Positions 28,412 through 38,447 of a stretch of 64,000 bases of DNA are shown in pieces. The position numbers were made by a program, and so were the translations under genes. This DNA is from Paraburkholderia phenazinium (GTDB lineage Bacteria > Pseudomonadota > Gammaproteobacteria > Burkholderiales > Burkholderiaceae), in NCBI RefSeq assembly GCF_900100735.1, contig NZ_FNCJ01000002.1, positions 434,001 to 498,000 on the forward strand. Reading direction: 5' to 3'. The notes under the pieces were generated by a model. It worked only from the letters and a program-made list of their open reading frames with translations. It had not been told where the DNA came from and did not search any database. Each line of letters starts with the position of its first letter. The stretch's first letter is position 1.

Positions 28412-28848
28412 TCGACACCATTCTGATTGTGTGTGAAGGGAACATATGTCGAAGTCCGATGGCAGGAGGCTTGCTGGCCCATGAGTTGCCCCGCGCCCGG
28501 ATTACGTCGGCCGGGCTGGGTGCGCTAGTGGGTCGCAAGGCAGACACGATTGCGATCGAACTCATGGCCGAACGTGGGATAGATATAAGCGGACATATCG
28601 CATCCGCGTTGTCCTTGCAGGACGTGCGCGCAGCACAACTTGTGCTGACGATGACACTCGAGCAACGAAGGAGGATTGAAGCGACCTATTCCTTCGTCAA
28701 GGGGAAAGTGTATCGCCTCGGCGAGCATGAAGGGCTGGACGTGCTAGACCCGTACCGGCGTGGCCGGGCGGCGTTTGAGATGTCCTTGGCGCAGATTGAG
28801 CGCAGCGTGTCACGCTGGCTCGAGGCAATGATCCCACTGGTTCACTGA
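28408..28848 (+). CDS. wzb: Low-molecular-weight protein-tyrosine phosphatase (Wzb)
   Basis: A 146-residue phosphatase with the CX5R active site CEGNICRS (Cys 9, Arg 15) and the general-acid aspartate in DPYRRG (about 114). It dephosphorylates the Wzc tyrosine kinase, allowing cycling of EPS polymer export. ATGA overlap with wza indicates translational coupling. The wzc gene follows 4 nt later. Confidence 0.95.
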   Translation: MIDTILIVCEGNICRSPMAGGLLAHELPRARITSAGLGALVGRKADTIAIELMAERGIDISGHIASALSLQDVRAAQLVLTMTLEQRRRIEATYSFVKGKVYRLGEHEGLDVLDPYRRGRAAFEMSLAQIERSVSRWLEAMIPLVH

Positions 28849-28852
28849 ACGC

Positions 28853-31102
28853 ATGGCTTCTATATATAAACGACAATCCGACGAGTCCTCAGGCGGGGAC
28901 CAGATTCACCTGGCCGATTACCTTTCCGTGGTGGTCGAAAGCTGGCGTCTGATCGCTGGGATCACGGTTGCGGTGGTGATCCTGGGCATTCTCTATGCTG
29001 TTCTGGCCCGCCCGATTTATCGGGCAGACGTCATGATCCAGGTCGAGGACAGCGCGAGTTCCACGAAGGACGCGCTCGGAGAACTCGCCTCGATTTTCGA
29101 TACGAAGCAGACCGCCGCGGCCGAGATCGAGCTGATCCGTTCAAGGCTCGTCGTCACGGAAACCGTGCAGAGGTTGCATCTGGATATCAACGCGTATCCA
29201 CGGTACTTCCCATTGATCGGAAGGGCCGTTGCACGCAAGGCGGCGCCGGGCGAGCTTGCTCCGGCATTCGTTGGACTGAGTAAATTCGCGTGGGGCGGCG
29301 AAAGCATTCAGGTTCCGCTGTTCGAGGTGCCCAAATCGCTTTATGGCACGACCTTTGTCTTGACCGCGCGTGAAAACGGCAACTTCGATCTGGCGGATCA
29401 GGACGGAGATATCGTCCTTCGAGGTAAAGCCGGGACCTTGTCCAAGGATGGCAAAGAGGGCAGCGCGGGCGTTCCTGCAACTGGGACGGCGGCTAGCGGC
29501 CCAATCGAAATTCAGGTTGATACGCTAGTTGCCAGACCCGGTACGCAATTTATCGTCGCCCGCTCGTCCACGCTTGGGACGATCGATCAGCTGCAGGACG
29601 CGCTGACCATCGCCGAAAAGACCAAGCAATCGGGTGTAATCGGCGCGACGCTCGATGGCGAAGACAGCGCGCGCACAGCGCTGATCCTGAATACGATCGC
29701 TAGCGCATACGTTCAACAGAACATCGACAGAAAATCCGCCGAGGCTGAACACACACTCGCGTTTCTTGACCAGCAGTTGCCGCAACTGCGGGCCCAACTC
29801 GACAAAGCTGAAGACCGGTATAACGCATTTCGCAACGAAAAGGGAACGGTTGATCTGAGCGAGGAGAGCCGCCTGCTCCTGCAACAGATCGTCGACAGCA
29901 AGACCAAGCTCGCGGATCTCGAGCAGCAGCGTGTCGAGATGATCCAGCGCTTCACCCCGACGCACCCTGCCGTTGCAGCATTGACCGCTCAAATCAATCT
30001 GCTGCAGGCGCAGGGGACGTCGCTCGACAAACAGGTGATCCGGCTTCCCGATACCGAGCAGTCGGCACTTCGCTTGCTGCGTGACGTGCGGGTCGATACC
30101 GAGCTGTACACCAATCTTCTCGATGCGGCCCAACAGCTGCGCATCGTGAAAGCGGGTGAAGTGGGTAACGTGCGCGTGGTCGACTATGCAGTAGCCGATG
30201 ATGTTCCTGTCAGGCCCCGGCGCGTCATGACCGTCGGCTTGGCGGCAGTCTTAGGCCTCGTCATTGGCACCGTTGCTGCCTTCGTTCGGAAGACGCTGTT
30301 TGGTGGCGTTGAGCACAGCGAAGAAATTGAAGAAGCACTGGGTCTTCCCGTATATGCGGTCGTGCCGCACAGCGAGGCGCAGATTCAGCTATGGAGGAAT
30401 GTCCGCCGAGGCCACCAAGGACAGAACGTGCTGGCGGCAAGTGCACCTGAGGACGTGGCCGTGGAGGGCATCCGGAGTTTGCGAACGGCGCTTGAGTTCG
30501 GCTTGCTCGAAGCTCCCAACAATATTGTGATGATCACAGGACCGCGTCCCGAAGTTGGGAAGTCCTTTATGGCGGTGAATTTGTCGGCAGTGCTCGCGTC
30601 GAGCAGCAAGCGCGTATTGCTTGTAGATGCGGATATGCGCCGAGGTGATGCGCACACGTACCTCGGGGTCAATCGAAATCCGGGACTGTCCGATGCAATC
30701 GGCGGAAGGGATATTGAAGGCACCGTGTTGCATGACGTTCTGCCGGGTCTTGACTTTCTCCCGAAAGGAACGTTGCCGCCCAACCCGGCTGAGTTGCTCA
30801 TGAGTGAGCGCTTCAAAAGCATGCTGGAGTATTTCTCCACGCGTTACGACATCGTGATCGTTGATACGCCGCCTGTGTTAGCGGTCACCGACGCGGCGCT
30901 CATCGGAAAGTTCGCCGGCACCACATTGCTGGTCGTTAGGCATGGCCGTAACCCTATGTCCGAAATCGCGGAGACCGCAAAGCGTCTGCGCAACGGTGGT
31001 GTGATGGTGAAGGGCGTGTTGTTCTCCGATGTGCCGCAAAGGCGGATCGGGTACGGGGCCTACTACTCTGGGTATTACGGATATCAAAGCAGTACTGAGT
31101 GA
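28853..31102 (+). CDS. wzc: Polysaccharide co-polymerase and tyrosine autokinase (Wzc)
   Basis: A 749-residue inner-membrane protein. A Wzz domain with a transmembrane helix near residues 33-52, a periplasmic coiled-coil region (about 290-390) and a second helix near 460 are followed by the cytoplasmic BY-kinase. Kinase motifs are ITGPRPEVGKSFMAVNL (Walker A; the Pro-Glu are unusual but seen), VLLVDADMRRG (A') and IVIVDTPPVL (Walker B). The tail is tyrosine-rich (GAYYSGYYGYQ), the site of autophosphorylation. It sets chain length with Wzb. Confidence 0.95.
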   Translation: MASIYKRQSDESSGGDQIHLADYLSVVVESWRLIAGITVAVVILGILYAVLARPIYRADVMIQVEDSASSTKDALGELASIFDTKQTAAAEIELIRSRLVVTETVQRLHLDINAYPRYFPLIGRAVARKAAPGELAPAFVGLSKFAWGGESIQVPLFEVPKSLYGTTFVLTARENGNFDLADQDGDIVLRGKAGTLSKDGKEGSAGVPATGTAASGPIEIQVDTLVARPGTQFIVARSSTLGTIDQLQDALTIAEKTKQSGVIGATLDGEDSARTALILNTIASAYVQQNIDRKSAEAEHTLAFLDQQLPQLRAQLDKAEDRYNAFRNEKGTVDLSEESRLLLQQIVDSKTKLADLEQQRVEMIQRFTPTHPAVAALTAQINLLQAQGTSLDKQVIRLPDTEQSALRLLRDVRVDTELYTNLLDAAQQLRIVKAGEVGNVRVVDYAVADDVPVRPRRVMTVGLAAVLGLVIGTVAAFVRKTLFGGVEHSEEIEEALGLPVYAVVPHSEAQIQLWRNVRRGHQGQNVLAASAPEDVAVEGIRSLRTALEFGLLEAPNNIVMITGPRPEVGKSFMAVNLSAVLASSSKRVLLVDADMRRGDAHTYLGVNRNPGLSDAIGGRDIEGTVLHDVLPGLDFLPKGTLPPNPAELLMSERFKSMLEYFSTRYDIVIVDTPPVLAVTDAALIGKFAGTTLLVVRHGRNPMSEIAETAKRLRNGGVMVKGVLFSDVPQRRIGYGAYYSGYYGYQSSTE

Positions 31103-31171
31103 AACATCGGTTCACCAGTCTTTGCCGCGACCCGTTGTGTCGCAACTTGAATCAAACTGAGGATCAGGAAA

Positions 31172-32290
31172 ATGAATCGAAAAGTCGCACTGATTACCGG
31201 AGTGACGGGTCAAGATGGATCGTATCTTGCCGAGCTACTGTTAGGCAAAGGTTACGAGGTGCATGGCATTAAGCGCCGGACGTCACTGTTTAACACTGAT
31301 CGAATCGACCATCTTTACCAGGATCCCCATTCCCCGGACGCGCGTTTCGTCCTGCATCATGGCGACCTGACGGATTCGACAAGCCTGGTCAGGATCATCC
31401 AGCGCGTCCAGCCTGACGAAATCTATAACCTGGCCGCTCAAAGCCACGTTGCCGTTTCTTTTGAAGAGCCGGAATACACGGCTAATGCAGACGGCATAGG
31501 CGCGCTGCGGATCCTCGAGGCAATCAGAATCCTGGGGCTCGAAAAGAAGACACGCTTCTATCAGGCATCGACCTCCGAGCTATACGGGCTGGTGCAGGAA
31601 GTGCCCCAAAAGGAAACGACACCGTTCTATCCGCGCAGCCCTTACGCGGTAGCCAAACTGTATGCCTACTGGATCACGGTCAATTATCGCGAAGCGTACG
31701 GCATGTACGCTTGCAACGGCATTCTGTTCAACCACGAGTCGCCGGTACGTGGCGAAACATTTGTCACGCGAAAGATCACGCGCGCTATTGCACGTATCGC
31801 CACGGGACTTCAGGACTGTGTCCATCTGGGGAATCTCTCGGCACTGCGCGATTGGGGGCATGCACGCGACTACGTCGAGATGCAGTGGCTAATGCTCCAG
31901 CAGGAGCAGCCGGAAGATTTCGTCATCGCAACGGGCATTCAATATAGCGTTCGAGATTTCGTTCAGCACGCCGCGGGTCATCTGGGCATCACGGTGCAAT
32001 TCGAGGGTTCCGGTGTCGACGAGATCGGCGTTGTAACAAAAACGGATGGAACCGCAACAAAGGTGAAGCCGGGCGACGTCATCGTTCGTGTCGATCCGCG
32101 TTATTTCCGGCCGACCGAAGTGGAGACGCTGCTGGGCGATCCTACTAAAGCCCACGAAAAACTTGGATGGAAGCCGACGACCTCGTTTGAGTCGCTAGTT
32201 GCCGAAATGACCCGCTCTGATTACCAGGTTGCGAAACGCGATGCGCTGGTCACGCTGGCTGGATTCAAAGCATTCGAATACAACGAGTAA
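31172..32290 (+). CDS. gmd: GDP-mannose 4,6-dehydratase
   Basis: A 372-residue extended short-chain dehydrogenase converting GDP-mannose to GDP-4-keto-6-deoxymannose. NADP-binding [17 protein letters not shown], the [13 protein letters not shown] segment and the catalytic [14 protein letters not shown] (YxxxK) are clear, as is [20 protein letters not shown]. It uses ManC product and feeds the fcl product 5 nt downstream, so the polymer probably contains L-fucose. Confidence 0.97.
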   Translation: MNRKVALITGVTGQDGSYLAELLLGKGYEVHGIKRRTSLFNTDRIDHLYQDPHSPDARFVLHHGDLTDSTSLVRIIQRVQPDEIYNLAAQSHVAVSFEEPEYTANADGIGALRILEAIRILGLEKKTRFYQASTSELYGLVQEVPQKETTPFYPRSPYAVAKLYAYWITVNYREAYGMYACNGILFNHESPVRGETFVTRKITRAIARIATGLQDCVHLGNLSALRDWGHARDYVEMQWLMLQQEQPEDFVIATGIQYSVRDFVQHAAGHLGITVQFEGSGVDEIGVVTKTDGTATKVKPGDVIVRVDPRYFRPTEVETLLGDPTKAHEKLGWKPTTSFESLVAEMTRSDYQVAKRDALVTLAGFKAFEYNE

Positions 32291-32295
32291 ACAAC

Positions 32296-33246
32296 ATGAA
32301 TACCAACGCGCGAGTGTACGTTGCTGGCCATCGGGGTATGGTTGGCTCCGCCATTGTTCGGCGACTCAGAGAAATTGGCTATCAAAACATCATAACGCGT
32401 AGTCACAGCGAGCTTGATCTGCTGGATCAACATGCCGTTAAGACATTCTTTTCTGATAATCAGATAGATGAGGTATATCTCGCTGCGGCCAAGGTGGGTG
32501 GAATTCATGCAAACAACAGCTATCCGGCCGAATTTATTTACGAAAATTTGATGATCGAGGCGAATGTGATACACGCCTCGTACCAGGCTGGCGTAAGAAA
32601 ATTGCTGTTCCTTGGCTCGACGTGTATTTACCCGAAATTCGCCGAGCAGCCGATTGAGGAAGGGGCTTTGCTCACAGGGCCGCTTGAGCCGACGAACGAG
32701 CCCTATGCAGTTGCGAAGATTGCGGGAATTAAATTGTGTGAAAGCTACAACCGGCAGTACGGCACGGACTATCGTAGCGTGATGCCAACCAACCTTTATG
32801 GTGATGGTGATAATTACCATCCCTTAAACAGTCACGTTATCGCTGCTCTGATTCATCGATTCCACGAAGCTAAGACGAATAACGCGGCCAACGTTGTGGT
32901 TTGGGGTACGGGCACGCCGAAGCGCGAATTCCTGTACGTCGACGACATGGCTGACGCGAGCGTTTTTGTGCACAACCTCGACCGGCAGATCTACGAAAAG
33001 AGTACGAGCCCGACACTGTCCCACGTCAATGTCGGATCGGGTGTCGACATCAGTATCGCTGATCTATCCGCTCTGGTCGCAGAGACGGTTGGCTATTCCG
33101 GCGAAATTCTGTTCGATACAAGCAAGCCGGACGGTACTCCGAGGAAATTGTCGAGCACGGAGACCCTTCGAAAGCTCGGGTGGCAGTCAAAATTCGACCT
33201 TCGCAGCGGGCTCTCAGCGGCGTATCGCGATTACCAATCGAGATAG
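32296..33246 (+). CDS. fcl: GDP-L-fucose synthase
   Basis: A 316-residue epimerase/reductase completing GDP-L-fucose. It has [45 protein letters not shown], the catalytic [15 protein letters not shown] and [14 protein letters not shown]. It lies 5 nt after gmd and must share its transcript. Its base composition begins to drift toward A+T relative to manC-gmd, marking the start of the variable segment. Confidence 0.97.
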   Translation: MNTNARVYVAGHRGMVGSAIVRRLREIGYQNIITRSHSELDLLDQHAVKTFFSDNQIDEVYLAAAKVGGIHANNSYPAEFIYENLMIEANVIHASYQAGVRKLLFLGSTCIYPKFAEQPIEEGALLTGPLEPTNEPYAVAKIAGIKLCESYNRQYGTDYRSVMPTNLYGDGDNYHPLNSHVIAALIHRFHEAKTNNAANVVVWGTGTPKREFLYVDDMADASVFVHNLDRQIYEKSTSPTLSHVNVGSGVDISIADLSALVAETVGYSGEILFDTSKPDGTPRKLSSTETLRKLGWQSKFDLRSGLSAAYRDYQSR

Positions 33247-33289
33247 CTCTCTCCAAGGTACGTGCACACCTTTGAGACTCCAAGATTTT

Positions 33290-34732
33290 ATGAAAAAAAA
33301 TCATTTCGGCTCGGTAAAGTGGGTTGGCGGCATTCAGGCTGCAAAGATTCTGGCCCAGTTGATTGGCGCACCACTGTTTGCTCATTTGCTTAGCCCTAAA
33401 GATTTCGGCCTGATGGCGATGGCAACCACAGTTCTCACGTTCGCGCTGCTATTTCGCGACATGGGAACTGGACAAGCTGTCATTCAGAAAAAAGACCTGA
33501 CTGAGGACACGCTCAATTCGGTTTTTGCTTTCAATATTCTGGTAGGCGCTGCGGCGTGCGCAACCATAGCCGGGGCGTCGCATGTCATCGCGAGGCTGTT
33601 TTCGGAACCGCGCCTTGAGAACGTGCTTTTGTGGATCAGCATTTCATTCCCGATCGCTTCGCTCGGGGCAGTTCAGCAAGCGTTTCTTGAGCGTGAGCTG
33701 CAATTTCAGAAATTAGCCGTAGTGGAGACGGCCAGTACGTATATTGCGTTGGTGATTTCGATACTCCTGGCCAGGTTCGGATTTGGCGTCTACGCACTTG
33801 TTGCAAATGCGATATTGGCAAATTCGCTTTCCACATTGTCTTACTGGTACATCAATCCATGGAGACCTCGTTTTCGCTTCAAATGGGGGTCTTTTAAGGA
33901 GGTCAGTTCGTATAGTTCGAATCTTTTCGGGTTTGTTACGGTTAACTATTTCGCCAGAAATTCCGATGCTATTTTGATCGGGAAATTCCTGGGAGCCGCG
34001 TCGCTCGGAATTTACGGGTTGGCGTATAAGTTCATGCTCTTCCCCTTGCAGAACATCTCGTCCGTGTTCAATCGTGCCATGTTGCCTGTCATGTCCCGGG
34101 CCTACGATTCCGGAGAAAGGGTTGATCTCGTATATGCAGAGCTGGTGCAGCGCGTAGCGCTACTCGCATTCCCGGCAATGACGGGCTTTTGGCTACTGAG
34201 AATTGACTTCGTTGCCGTCGTATTGGGACCGGCCTGGGTGAGGGTATCGGACGTCATATTCTATCTAGCCCCGATTGGCATGATTCAGGCCATCACCACG
34301 ACTTCTGGGCTTCTATATACCTGCACCGGTAAGACCAAGCGGTTTTTCTATTGGGGCATTTTTTCGTCGGCTGTGCAGGTGGGGGGAATAGCACTCGGTT
34401 TGCGCTACGGCATTTTGGGCGTTGCCCAGGGGTACGCGCTGGCAAACATCTTGTTGCTGTACCCAATATATTACTTTGGCTCCAAATGCATCAACGCCAG
34501 CCCGAATTTCGTCTTCCGTGCGTTGATTCGGCCCGCTTGCGCCACTGCGCTACTCGCCTTATCCAGCTCAATTGCGTTGCTCTTCGTGCCGGAATTTGAA
34601 GGGAATTTAGGGCATGTTGTTCGACTGTTGGTCGGCGCATGCGCTGGCGCAATGGCGTATGGAGTGGCCGTGCGGTGGCTCTACCCGAGCAGTTACGCTT
34701 CCCTCGTCTTAAAGTTGCGACGTGCGACATGA
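33290..34732 (+). CDS. wzx: Lipid-linked oligosaccharide flippase (Wzx-like)
   Basis: A 480-residue membrane protein with about 12-14 transmembrane segments of the polysaccharide-transport (MOP) superfamily. The start SVKWVGGIQAAKILAQLIGA and the segment RDMGTGQAVIQKKDLTEDT resemble WzxC-type flippases. It should flip undecaprenyl-linked repeat units across the inner membrane. ATG 33290 begins the conserved part; a long in-frame extension upstream lies inside fcl. The ribosome binding site is weak. Confidence 0.9.
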   Translation: MKKNHFGSVKWVGGIQAAKILAQLIGAPLFAHLLSPKDFGLMAMATTVLTFALLFRDMGTGQAVIQKKDLTEDTLNSVFAFNILVGAAACATIAGASHVIARLFSEPRLENVLLWISISFPIASLGAVQQAFLERELQFQKLAVVETASTYIALVISILLARFGFGVYALVANAILANSLSTLSYWYINPWRPRFRFKWGSFKEVSSYSSNLFGFVTVNYFARNSDAILIGKFLGAASLGIYGLAYKFMLFPLQNISSVFNRAMLPVMSRAYDSGERVDLVYAELVQRVALLAFPAMTGFWLLRIDFVAVVLGPAWVRVSDVIFYLAPIGMIQAITTTSGLLYTCTGKTKRFFYWGIFSSAVQVGGIALGLRYGILGVAQGYALANILLLYPIYYFGSKCINASPNFVFRALIRPACATALLALSSSIALLFVPEFEGNLGHVVRLLVGACAGAMAYGVAVRWLYPSSYASLVLKLRRAT

Positions 34733-34767
34733 GACGGGTCCGGTATTTCTTGCAGGAAGGATAACTT

Positions 34768-35832
34768 ATGTTTGCATCCGCATTCCGGCGTGTAGTTCGG
34801 GCCGCGTCTCTGCATTGGGAAAGCGATCTGGAACAAGTGTTCTGTACGCAGAGCGCCCTTAGTCTCGAAAGCTTCCGTGGCGCTGCGACGGATGTCGACC
34901 TGCGGTACGCGTTTAGAAAAGACCCTTATCAACTGTTTTCCGGAAACGCTCGCTCAGGACGTGCCCGCGCCTCCACGAAAGCGCCCGTGATATCAGCGCT
35001 TAGTATTCGCGCGCCGCATCGATTTTCGAACTCGCTGATCCAACTGGCAAACGCCGTGGAATTCGCCGAGACTAACGAAATTCCGACGGTATACGCTCCG
35101 GGATTCTGGTATCTCCGCTCCGGAACGAGCAGTGGCGGCGTCAATATACGGACAGGCGAATTGCCTTTTATGCACCGGGAACGTCTGGTGCTGGACGGCT
35201 ATTACTATTACCGGGCGACACTCGGGCCGTTATACGGGCCGCACAAAAGGCGCAGCGATACGCTTCGGTCGGTGGCGAACTTAATCCGTATCCAGGAACC
35301 ATCGGCCGATTTCGATGTTGGAACGGTTGTTATTCATATTAGATCTGGCGACATTTTCAGAGGGGCGGGCGCGCACCCGGATTACGGCCAACCACCGCTT
35401 TCGTTTTATCAAAGCGTTCTTGCTTCTATCGCATGCGCAAAGGTAGTCGTGGTCGCAGAGGACGATGCAAACCCCGTAATCAAGCCGCTTCTCGAATATT
35501 TGCGCCAGTCCGGATCGTTCAAGGTTGAGTCCAGGATAGGCGGAAAGTTGCATGATGACATTGGAACTCTTCTAAAGGCGGAAACGCTCATTGCCGGGAG
35601 CGGTACGTTTTGCGAGGGGGTGTCCGCGCTTTCGAGGCGGCTTAAACGTGTCATAACGTTTGAAAGAGAATTCGACACATGGGGTCGTGATGATGTTCTC
35701 GTCGATGTGGTGAAGGACAGATTGGGGGCATACCGGGATTTCATATATTCGGGAAATTGGGTCAATGCGGAAAATCAAAGGGCTCTGATGTGCAGCTATC
35801 CAGCAAGCGCATTGGCAATTTCCGGTATTTGA
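34768..35832 (+). CDS. Putative glycosyltransferase of the HxRxGD (fucosyltransferase-like) type
   Basis: A 354-residue soluble protein. The motif VVIHIRSGDIF at about residues 187-197 resembles the HxRxGD donor-site motif of GT11/GT23/GT65-type fucosyltransferases. A later segment LIAGSGTFCEGVSALSRR fits the typical acceptor-side glycine/serine motif of that fold. AGGAAGGA precedes ATG 34768. With gmd and fcl in the operon, transfer of fucose is a reasonable inference. The rest is divergent from bacterial fucosyltransferases I know, so the exact family is open. Confidence 0.6.
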   Translation: MFASAFRRVVRAASLHWESDLEQVFCTQSALSLESFRGAATDVDLRYAFRKDPYQLFSGNARSGRARASTKAPVISALSIRAPHRFSNSLIQLANAVEFAETNEIPTVYAPGFWYLRSGTSSGGVNIRTGELPFMHRERLVLDGYYYYRATLGPLYGPHKRRSDTLRSVANLIRIQEPSADFDVGTVVIHIRSGDIFRGAGAHPDYGQPPLSFYQSVLASIACAKVVVVAEDDANPVIKPLLEYLRQSGSFKVESRIGGKLHDDIGTLLKAETLIAGSGTFCEGVSALSRRLKRVITFEREFDTWGRDDVLVDVVKDRLGAYRDFIYSGNWVNAENQRALMCSYPASALAISGI

Positions 35833-35844
35833 AGGATCGGTATT

Positions 35845-36699
35845 ATGTTAATTAGCGTTTACCTTACAACGCACAACCGGCTTGAACTGCTCAGGAGAGC
35901 GGTTAATTCTGTGTTGTCGCAGACGTATAAAGAAATAGAGCTGGTAATTTTCGACGACGGATCGACTGACGGGACTCAGGAGTACTTGCTGGATCTGGCT
36001 AAAGCCAGCCACAACATTGTTTATGTCAGGTCCGAGATATCGGTTGGGGCTTGTCGTGGAAGAAATGAGGCGATAAGCCGGGCTCGAGGTGAATTTATCA
36101 CCGGCCTCGACGATGACGATTATTTTACGCCTACTCGTATAGCAGAGTTTGTAGAAAGCAAGGATATTTTGTTTTCGCGGAATCCCGCGGCATTTTTGTT
36201 TACAGACTTTTTGATCGAGAGGGCCAGTGGGCGAGTCCGGCGTACATTGCCGGATGTTGTTTCGCTGGATATGCTCAAGCTGTCCAATTTTGTCGGCTGC
36301 CAGATTTTCACAGAAACTTCGCGGCTGCGTACTGTTGGCGGATTCGACGCGGCGATGCCAGCCTGGCAGGACTACGAACTCTGGTTCCGATTGGTTGAGC
36401 AATTCGGCCTGGGGAGAAAAATCTCTCGCGATGGCACCTATGTGGTCGATGTGGAATCTGCGAATCACCGCATCTCGTTAGGCGGCGCTAGTCGATATGT
36501 ATCGGCATATGAGACTTTTTGCGAGAAACACGGGCGATTGTTTACTCATAAAGATGCCCGCCTCCTCAAGTTGAATGTTTTTGCTTACCCGCAAGCTCAC
36601 TTTCCTCTTTCTGAAGTACTTGCCTCGGCCCGGTATGGCGTGCGTGCCTTCACGAAGTACGCGGAAATCTATTTGAAAAAGAAAGCGAGGTTGCTGTGA
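35845..36699 (+). CDS. Glycosyltransferase family 2
   Basis: A 284-residue inverting GT-A transferase. The N-terminal fold reads ISVYLTTHNRLELLRRAVNS, then LVIFDDGSTDGTQEYL for nucleotide binding and the DXD-like FITGLDDDDYFTP for metal binding. AWQDYELWFRLVEQFG is the usual acceptor-side helix. AAGGA precedes ATG 35845. It overlaps the next gene by 4 nt. The sugar it adds is unknown. Confidence 0.9.
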   Translation: MLISVYLTTHNRLELLRRAVNSVLSQTYKEIELVIFDDGSTDGTQEYLLDLAKASHNIVYVRSEISVGACRGRNEAISRARGEFITGLDDDDYFTPTRIAEFVESKDILFSRNPAAFLFTDFLIERASGRVRRTLPDVVSLDMLKLSNFVGCQIFTETSRLRTVGGFDAAMPAWQDYELWFRLVEQFGLGRKISRDGTYVVDVESANHRISLGGASRYVSAYETFCEKHGRLFTHKDARLLKLNVFAYPQAHFPLSEVLASARYGVRAFTKYAEIYLKKKARLL

Positions 36700-37199
36700 G
36701 TTTGTGGACCAGAGCCAAGCTTTGTTTGATCGACAACCCGCGCGGTTCGATGATGGTCGGCCTGTATCGGCTAGCGCATCAGGCGTCGGTTAAGAAACGG
36801 GGCTTGTCAGGATTCAATTTGATCTGGGCGGTCCCGGTTCTGCTGGGATACAAATATTTGACCGAGCTTGTCCTTGGATACGAAATACCGGCGGCAACAA
36901 AGATAGGACAGGGTTTCCGGATTCATCACGGTTATGGAATCGTGATAAATAAACATGCGATTTTTGGGAAGAATGTCGATATTCGTCACGGCGTCACTGT
37001 TGGCTGCAAGATGCTAACGGACGGTACTCAAGGTCCGTCGCCTGTTATCGAAGACGACGTGGAGTTGGGCGCGAATTCCGTGATTATCGGAGGCATTACG
37101 ATCGGCCAGGGCGCGAAAATCGGCGCCGCTGCTGTAGTGACCAGGGATGTGCCGCCTCGGGCGGTCATGATCGGAAATCCAGCCAGACAGATACGCTAA
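36696..37199 (+). CDS. Serine-acetyltransferase-like O-acetyltransferase (WcaB-like)
   Basis: A 167-residue left-handed beta-helix acyltransferase. Hexapeptide repeats start near GQGFRIHHGYGIVINKHAIFG, and GAKIGAAAVVTRDVPPRAVMIGNPA closes the domain as in serine acetyltransferases. An N-terminal helical part has no SAT-type extension. The layout fits WcaB of colanic acid synthesis, so O-acetylation of the polymer is likely. The start is GTG 36696, overlapping the upstream stop (GTGA). Confidence 0.87.
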   Translation: MSLWTRAKLCLIDNPRGSMMVGLYRLAHQASVKKRGLSGFNLIWAVPVLLGYKYLTELVLGYEIPAATKIGQGFRIHHGYGIVINKHAIFGKNVDIRHGVTVGCKMLTDGTQGPSPVIEDDVELGANSVIIGGITIGQGAKIGAAAVVTRDVPPRAVMIGNPARQIR

Positions 37200-37203
37200 T
37201 ACT

Positions 37204-38439
37204 ATGAAGGCCTTGCTAGTCAATTATTCGGATCACGGTGGGGGCGCCGCTCGCGCAGGTACACGGCTATTCGATGCGCTTTTGCATAGCGGTTTGGACG
37301 CACGCCTTCTTGTTCGGAAAAAGATCTCAGAACGCCCGGATATACAGGGGCCAGAAAGCGATCTGGAAAAAATTTATCATCTTTTGCGCCCAAGAGTGGG
37401 TGCGAAGGTGCAATCGCTTTTTAAAACATCGAACAAGGTTCTTCATTCCTTTGGGGTGCTGCCTTCTGACCTTCCAAAGTATCTCAATGCGCAAGACGTT
37501 GACGTAGTGAACCTGCATTGGATCTGCAATGAAATGCTGTCCATTGAGGGTTTGGGGCGGATTCGAAAGCCAATCGTGTGGACGCTACATGACATGTGGG
37601 GATTCTGTGGCGCGGAGCACTACACGTTGGATGCGCGTTGGAGAGATGGGTACACGAAAGGGACTCGGCACGAAAGCGAAAAGGGCTTCGACCTGAACCG
37701 GTGGGTGTGGCTCAGGAAGCAACGCAGCTGGCTTGCCCCGATGACGGTTATCGCCCCGAGTAGGTGGCTGGCAACCTGTGCTCAGCAGAGTGCGCTGATG
37801 AGTAACTGGAAAGTGCACGTGGTCCCGAACGCGATCGATACGTCCTTTTGGGCGCCAGTGGACAAAGCATTTGCGAGGAAGGTTCTCGATTTGGAGCCAG
37901 GCGAGCGGTATGTTCTTTTTTCGTCTTTCGGCGGCACGGGTGACAGTCGGAAAGGATTTGATTTGCTGATGAAGGCTGTCAAATCAACTTCCGTGCTGCG
38001 TAACGATACCAAGTACCTCGTGTTGGGCGAAGACACCGGCGGAAGTGCCGAGCTATGCCGTGACCTCTCAATCAAGTTCTTGGGGTATCTCAACGATGAG
38101 GTCAGTCTGAAGGTTGTTTATTCGGCGGTTGACGCAGTGGTGATTCCTTCGCGTCTGGATAATCTGCCGAACATTGGGGTCGAGGCGCTGGCGTGTGGAA
38201 CGCCCGTGGTTGCTTTCGACGTCGGCGGCCTCGCTGACATAGTGGAAAACGGGGTGACGGGTTTTTTGGCGGAACCGAACAACCCGGAATCGCTAGGGTT
38301 GGCGATTGAAAAATGCCTGGATAAACGAAGTAATTCCGAGATGTCTGCGTGGTGTCGCGACGCTGCCGTCCGAAAATATTCGTTCTCGGTGATAGCCGAG
38401 CAATACAGAAATGTATTTCTTGACGCTGCTAAAAATTAA
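37204..38439 (+). CDS. Glycosyltransferase family 4 (WcaC-like)
   Basis: A 411-residue retaining GT-B transferase. MKALLVNYSDHGGGAARAGT at the N-terminus and HWICNEMLSIEGLGRI with WTLHDMWGFCGAEHY match the WcaC group. The C-terminal donor domain has FSSFGGTGDSRKGFDLL, PSRLDNLPNIGVEALACGTP and VGGLADIVENGVTGFL, including the E..ACG motif. It starts 4 nt after the acetyltransferase. The sugar specificity is not determinable here. Confidence 0.9.
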   Translation: MKALLVNYSDHGGGAARAGTRLFDALLHSGLDARLLVRKKISERPDIQGPESDLEKIYHLLRPRVGAKVQSLFKTSNKVLHSFGVLPSDLPKYLNAQDVDVVNLHWICNEMLSIEGLGRIRKPIVWTLHDMWGFCGAEHYTLDARWRDGYTKGTRHESEKGFDLNRWVWLRKQRSWLAPMTVIAPSRWLATCAQQSALMSNWKVHVVPNAIDTSFWAPVDKAFARKVLDLEPGERYVLFSSFGGTGDSRKGFDLLMKAVKSTSVLRNDTKYLVLGEDTGGSAELCRDLSIKFLGYLNDEVSLKVVYSAVDAVVIPSRLDNLPNIGVEALACGTPVVAFDVGGLADIVENGVTGFLAEPNNPESLGLAIEKCLDKRSNSEMSAWCRDAAVRKYSFSVIAEQYRNVFLDAAKN

Positions 38440-38447
38440 GGGGATTT

